A stretch of DNA of 64,000 bases from Saururus chinensis (taxonomy: Eukaryota > Streptophyta > Magnoliopsida > Piperales > Saururaceae): NCBI GenBank assembly GCA_035235625.1, contig CP141142.1, positions 12,616,995 to 12,680,994 on the forward strand. The letters are read 5' to 3'. Both the position numbers and the translations under genes were made by a program. The notes beneath the pieces are model-generated. The model did not search any database, was not told where the DNA came from, and saw only the letters and a program-made list of their open reading frames with translations. Shown here piece after piece: positions 60,376-64,000 of this stretch. Position 1 is the first letter of the stretch. Every line of letters begins with the position of its first letter.

Positions 60376-61079
60376 TATATTGTACACCCCAGTACTCTCC
60401 CGACCCAAGCCGAACCCGGTCCAAGGGATGGTTGAAGTGTATGGGGCCGACAGTTGTTGGTTTAAATATGTTGCAGAAGACTTACCCCTCAATGCATGTG
60501 AATTACATGCATGGAGTCGTGCACCTTAAATCCTTTGTGCAAGAGGAATAAGTAAAATAAAATAGGATAATAACTCTGAAATAAATCCTCACTCTCAACC
60601 TGCATATATAACATCTTGAGCTGACATGTGGCTTAAAATAAGAAAATCTGAAACAGATCTAAGATCATGAGAAATACACGAGTCTAAAACATAATCATCC
60701 ATACATCATTTTCTAGTATCATCAAAGAGTAAATCAATAAGCATAATAAGGTCCAAAGGCATCCAAGCCTACTCCCATGCTCTTCCAGACCATTCCTCAT
60801 AAAGAGGATCTTCATCAACTGCATGTCGCACCATGCAGCCCAAAACAAACCATAGAAAGAGGGGTGAGAAAACTTAGTAAAGTTTGAAATATGGTAACGT
60901 TAATAAGAAAACAATCACGACACATCAAACATGGTAATTCAGATCCACATTTCATATAATACCCCAATTTTAATTAATATTCTTACCATACCATACTTAC
61001 CCATAAGTAATTGTCTTGCATACAAGTACTTCATACATACTAATCATGGCATGAATAATAATCACCTTATGACATAACA

Positions 61080-61400
61080 TCCATCCTGCATAATAAGTGT
61101 TTCTCACATAATCACATCATGGATAATCATCACATATAACTTGCATGAGAAGTGTCTCTAACATACATTCAGATCATGCATAAACATCATATGTAACCTG
61201 CATGAGAATTGTCTCTAACACACATTCAAATTATACATAAACATCACATATAACCTACATGAAAAATGTCTCTAACACACATTTAGATCATGCATAAACA
61301 TCACATATAACCTGTATGAGAAGTGCCTCTAATACACAATCACATCATGCATAATTACTCCCATTCATAAGCATTCATCCTACGTGAGATGTGCCTCTAA
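61080..61400. repeat. About five ~60-bp tandem units in the old LTR
   Basis: Units share catcacatataacctgcatga, gaagtgtctctaacacacat and catgcataa, with substitutions. They occupy the same place as the 55-bp array of the young LTRs and share the sense 'catg...tctctaacatacat', so they are probably homologous arrays that evolved separately. Confidence 0.7.
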
Positions 61401-61449
61401 CACACTGACCACAATCAACAATAGTGAATGTTTCATAAAACAGGGAGAA

Positions 61450-61640
61450 TAAACCTGCTCCTCAAGGCTAAAACCCTTGAGCAAGTCCATACTAAATAGA
61501 CCTGCTCCTCAAGGCCTAAGGCTTTGAGCAACCCCTGCCCATATGGACTTGCTCCTCAAGGCCGAAGGCTTCGAGCAACCCCTGCCCATCAAGCCTAAAC
61601 TCTCGAGTAACTCTGTTTGTCAAGACCGAAATCTCAAACA
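61450..61640. repeat. Three to four diverged ~55-bp hairpin units
   Basis: Units carry ctgctcctcaaggc ... ggctttgagcaacccctgcc, with internally complementary cctcaagg/ccttgag arms. The position corresponds to the indel-rich hairpin zone 9960-10110 of the young Tekay LTR. Confidence 0.6.
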
Positions 61641-63772
61641 ACAATATTTGCTAAGCCAGTGCACTCGGACAAACCAGCTGAATTCTCAGGGTTTAGATAA
61701 TCTCAATAGTTTGGCCTCCTTATAGCATTTCGGCTCTTCTCAACTCGGAGAGAAAAACCCATCCTCAAGGGATGTAAAACCTCATCCTTTTGGACGTAAA
61801 ACCGAATTGATAAGCCTTCGATATATTAACTCGGCGAGCAATTCTCACCCAACTGCATCCAATCGATAAACATTGGCTAAACTCAATAAAGTCTCATTCA
61901 TAAATCTATTTCATGATGCATGTAACATGATACATACATGAGCAATCTCTACATGAATTCTAATTCATGGAATGTGCTCCCATCAGCCCCACATGCATTA
62001 TATCAAATTATAACTATCAACAATTACCATGATTACCCCCATATGTGTGTGTTCTAGATAGAAACATTCATCTCTAAGAATATGAACATGCATTATAGAT
62101 AACCCATTAACACTCTACACACATGTTCTTTAACATCTAATCATGGCTCCTTACTGAAAATCATGAATGAAAACCATCAGAAACACAAGTCAAATCAAGT
62201 GCAACCTCATGCTAGACCTATGTAAGCATATTTCATACAACACTTGAAGCTGGATATGACACCACCATTCACCTACAATTTAATCATAATAAATAAAGGC
62301 ATACAAATCCATTCTCCTTCCATAACCCTAATGAAGTCATGCTTAAAATATAAGGAATCATTCAACATGGATTCAAGATAAACAATTATAACATGCTTAA
62401 CCAACAACATGTAATTCACACAATACTTAAATACTCTTCACAATTCCCAACATCAACTCCATGCCCTTCCAGTAGCTCATCCAAGCTCAAATAACTCAGC
62501 ATGAACATAAGAAATGGTACTTAAGAGTGAAAATAGAAAAATGAGCCAAAATACACAAAATAGCTGAATCTACTGTGTTGGAGTTCAAACGCCCTGCAGG
62601 GTCATTTGAATGCCTGACCATTCAATCGGCCTGTCTAGTCGTTCAAATGCCTGACCGTTCTATCGGATTCCTGGATGTTCGATCGCCATAATGGGCTTTT
62701 GTGGTTCATCTTCCTCACTTTGAAATCAAAACCGAAACTTCATATAAACATCTTAAACTACCAAATCCTACTCCCAAACATCACCATAATTAAATCCATG
62801 CTTGACAAATAGTAGATTTAGCCATTAACAATAAAAAACACAATGAAATTATAAGAAAGATTCAACTTTCCTAAAACCGCCATTAAAGCTTACATCCATG
62901 GAAACCCACTTCAACTATGTCAAAACTCAAATCTGAAACCATAGTCACGTTGAGGATGAAAACACGTACCTTCAACAAGCTTCTAAATTGCTCCTCTAAC
63001 ACCTTCAAAACCTACTCAACATAGGGCTTATGTTAATACCTTCATAAATCCAATTTAAAACACCTAAATCCCTAAAAAATTAGTAGATCTAGGGTTCCTT
63101 AGCTTCAAAAATGAAATTCCTTTCTCAAGGGTTTGAAATAGAGTTTTAAATCAGTAGCTTTTTGGGTAGAAATCGAGATTAAACCTTGTCAAAAGAAGGG
63201 TTTTGAAAAGTTTACGAGAAACCCTAAGAAACTAGTGAGAGATTAGGCTAATCCTCACCTTAATCACATTTCCTTCTTGGGACATGGGGATTATAGATCT
63301 ATGCTCTAGGTTTTTAGCCTTTCCAAATTGAGGAAGTGGCTGAGCCTTTCTATTTATAGTATGAGTTGGGGTAAACCTAATAGGTTTGTGGGGTATAAAT
63401 AAGGTTTTACACTAAAAATGAAAAAAACTTGCTTATTTTAAACCCAAATTGAAGTCCAAAAAATTGGAAATAATTATTTATAGTCTTAGGAAATTTTTAG
63501 GGTCATTTGGGTCTAATTATCCCAATTTCACACGTGGGGCCCACAGTGGGTCCCGCCCCCTAACTTTTTGAGAAAAATAATAAAAATTTCAAAAAAAATC
63601 CAAATGACTTATATTAACATAAAAACCATAAATGTGAAGAAATTTTTTGGTTAAAACATTTGCTAACAATTTTAATTTCAAAAATAGTCTAAAATGATCA
63701 GAATTAGCAATAAACCACACAATAACAATTAAATAAAATAAAATCAACCAGTTCAAATTTAGGGATCTTACA

Positions 63773-64000
63773 CATATGGCTTCACTTGATTCTAAATGTA
63801 CTTTTTTTCCCTTCTATATAAGAGTGGGAAAAAGTTAGAAGTGTGAATAAATGTTTGAAGATGTTTTATAATTTAACCAAGGTTTTTTCTGGCACAAAAT
63901 ATCCCACTTCAAACATAATTTTTTGTAGGATTTGTGAGTTGAAAGTGGTATTACAAGAATGGTACTTTGATAGAAATGAGTTTATTTCATCAATGACTAA
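63773..64000 (+). pseudogene. hAT transposase, continuation after the LTR
   Basis: It resumes with MASLDSK and, in shifting frames, keeps hAT-like wording ending at ICELKVVLQEWYFDRNEFIS before the window stops. Several stops and frame changes are present. It matches the region preceding the hAT dimerisation domain. The C-terminus lies outside the window. Confidence 0.75.

Larger units (their letters stand above)
60381..63772 (-). mobile_element. Old Tekay-like solo LTR inside the hAT transposase
   Basis: 3392 bp from tgtacaccccagtac to agggatcttaca, homologous in outline to the 46906 LTR (gacccaagccgaacccggtc near the left, a gggcccac...gggtcccgcc block at 63535-63556, TATA on the complement of 63351-63360). 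The flanks are tatat (60376-60380) and catat (63773-63777), one mismatch; removing the LTR and one TSD joins the transposase reading FTY to MASLDSK exactly. It has its own array of about 60-bp units (61080-61400) and a second set of short units (61450-61640). It is strongly diverged, so a distant or old family member. Confidence 0.85.
57747..64000 (+). mobile_element. Decayed autonomous hAT element, runs past the window end
   Basis: The left end taggggtgttcac at 57747 is hAT-like, followed by subterminal ggacacggacac / ttgtccgcgtccgt repeats (57800-57915). A broken hAT transposase begins at 59161. The part 60381-63772 is a later LTR insertion. The possible left TSD ttcaaaag (57739-57746) cannot be tested because the right end lies outside. 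The stretch 57960-58630 has no recognisable gene and includes a repeated 'ggatcgtgg(t)' phrase. Confidence 0.6.

Overview
This is a nuclear plant genome window, almost certainly from a flowering plant. It carries an intron-containing twin-CX9C (CHCH) gene, a plant-type F-box gene, and a dense mix of Ty3/gypsy chromovirus, Ty1/copia, Mutator-like, hAT and CACTA elements. Nothing in it is bacterial, organellar or a CRISPR array. I cannot name the species from the sequence.

Only two host genes can be supported. A five-exon CHCH-domain gene lies on the minus strand at 3553-5906 (146 codons; exons worked out by hand), and a single-exon F-box gene lies on the plus strand at 43892-45043. A short protein-like remnant sits at 40671-40775. 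Almost everything else is transposon-derived.

Layout: 1-759, AT-rich relic. 760-2330, non-autonomous hAT element (copy 1). 2331-3552, short repeats and CHCH 3' flank. 3553-5906, CHCH gene. 6175-6832, Mutator-like MITE with a 9-bp target-site duplication (TSD). 6833-8655, LTR relics. 8656-20626, a nearly intact young Tekay/Del-type gypsy element on the minus strand, with two 3.67-kb LTRs and a perfect 5-bp TSD; its gag is cut off from pol by a frame break. 20627-21482, LTR relic. 21483-27381, CACTA-like region with a very long CT-rich array and a nested copia solo LTR. 27382-29487, LTR relics. 29488-32239, Mutator-like element with a nested solo LTR and tandem repeats. 32240-33366, GC-rich unassigned DNA. 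33367-40649, decayed copia element (minus). 40782-41419, third Mutator-like element with a perfect 9-bp TSD. 41420-43767, no gene seen. 43892-45043, F-box gene. 45486-52417, a second, inverted copy of the hAT element, split by a gypsy solo LTR that itself holds a Tekay solo LTR, and also split by a hAT MITE. 52418-56976, relics and a long (TA)n. 56977-64000, a gypsy LTR broken by a decayed autonomous hAT element, which is in turn broken by an old Tekay-like solo LTR.

The insertion boundaries are unusually readable: eight nested or single elements show exact or near-exact TSDs, so their relative order of insertion can be deduced. The least explained signals are CpG-rich palindrome modules shared by LTRs of different families, a 55-bp array with a 165-bp higher-order pattern inside the Tekay LTR, and the CT-rich array of the CACTA element. 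I found no new gene system; the novelty, if any, is in these transposon-borne non-coding modules.
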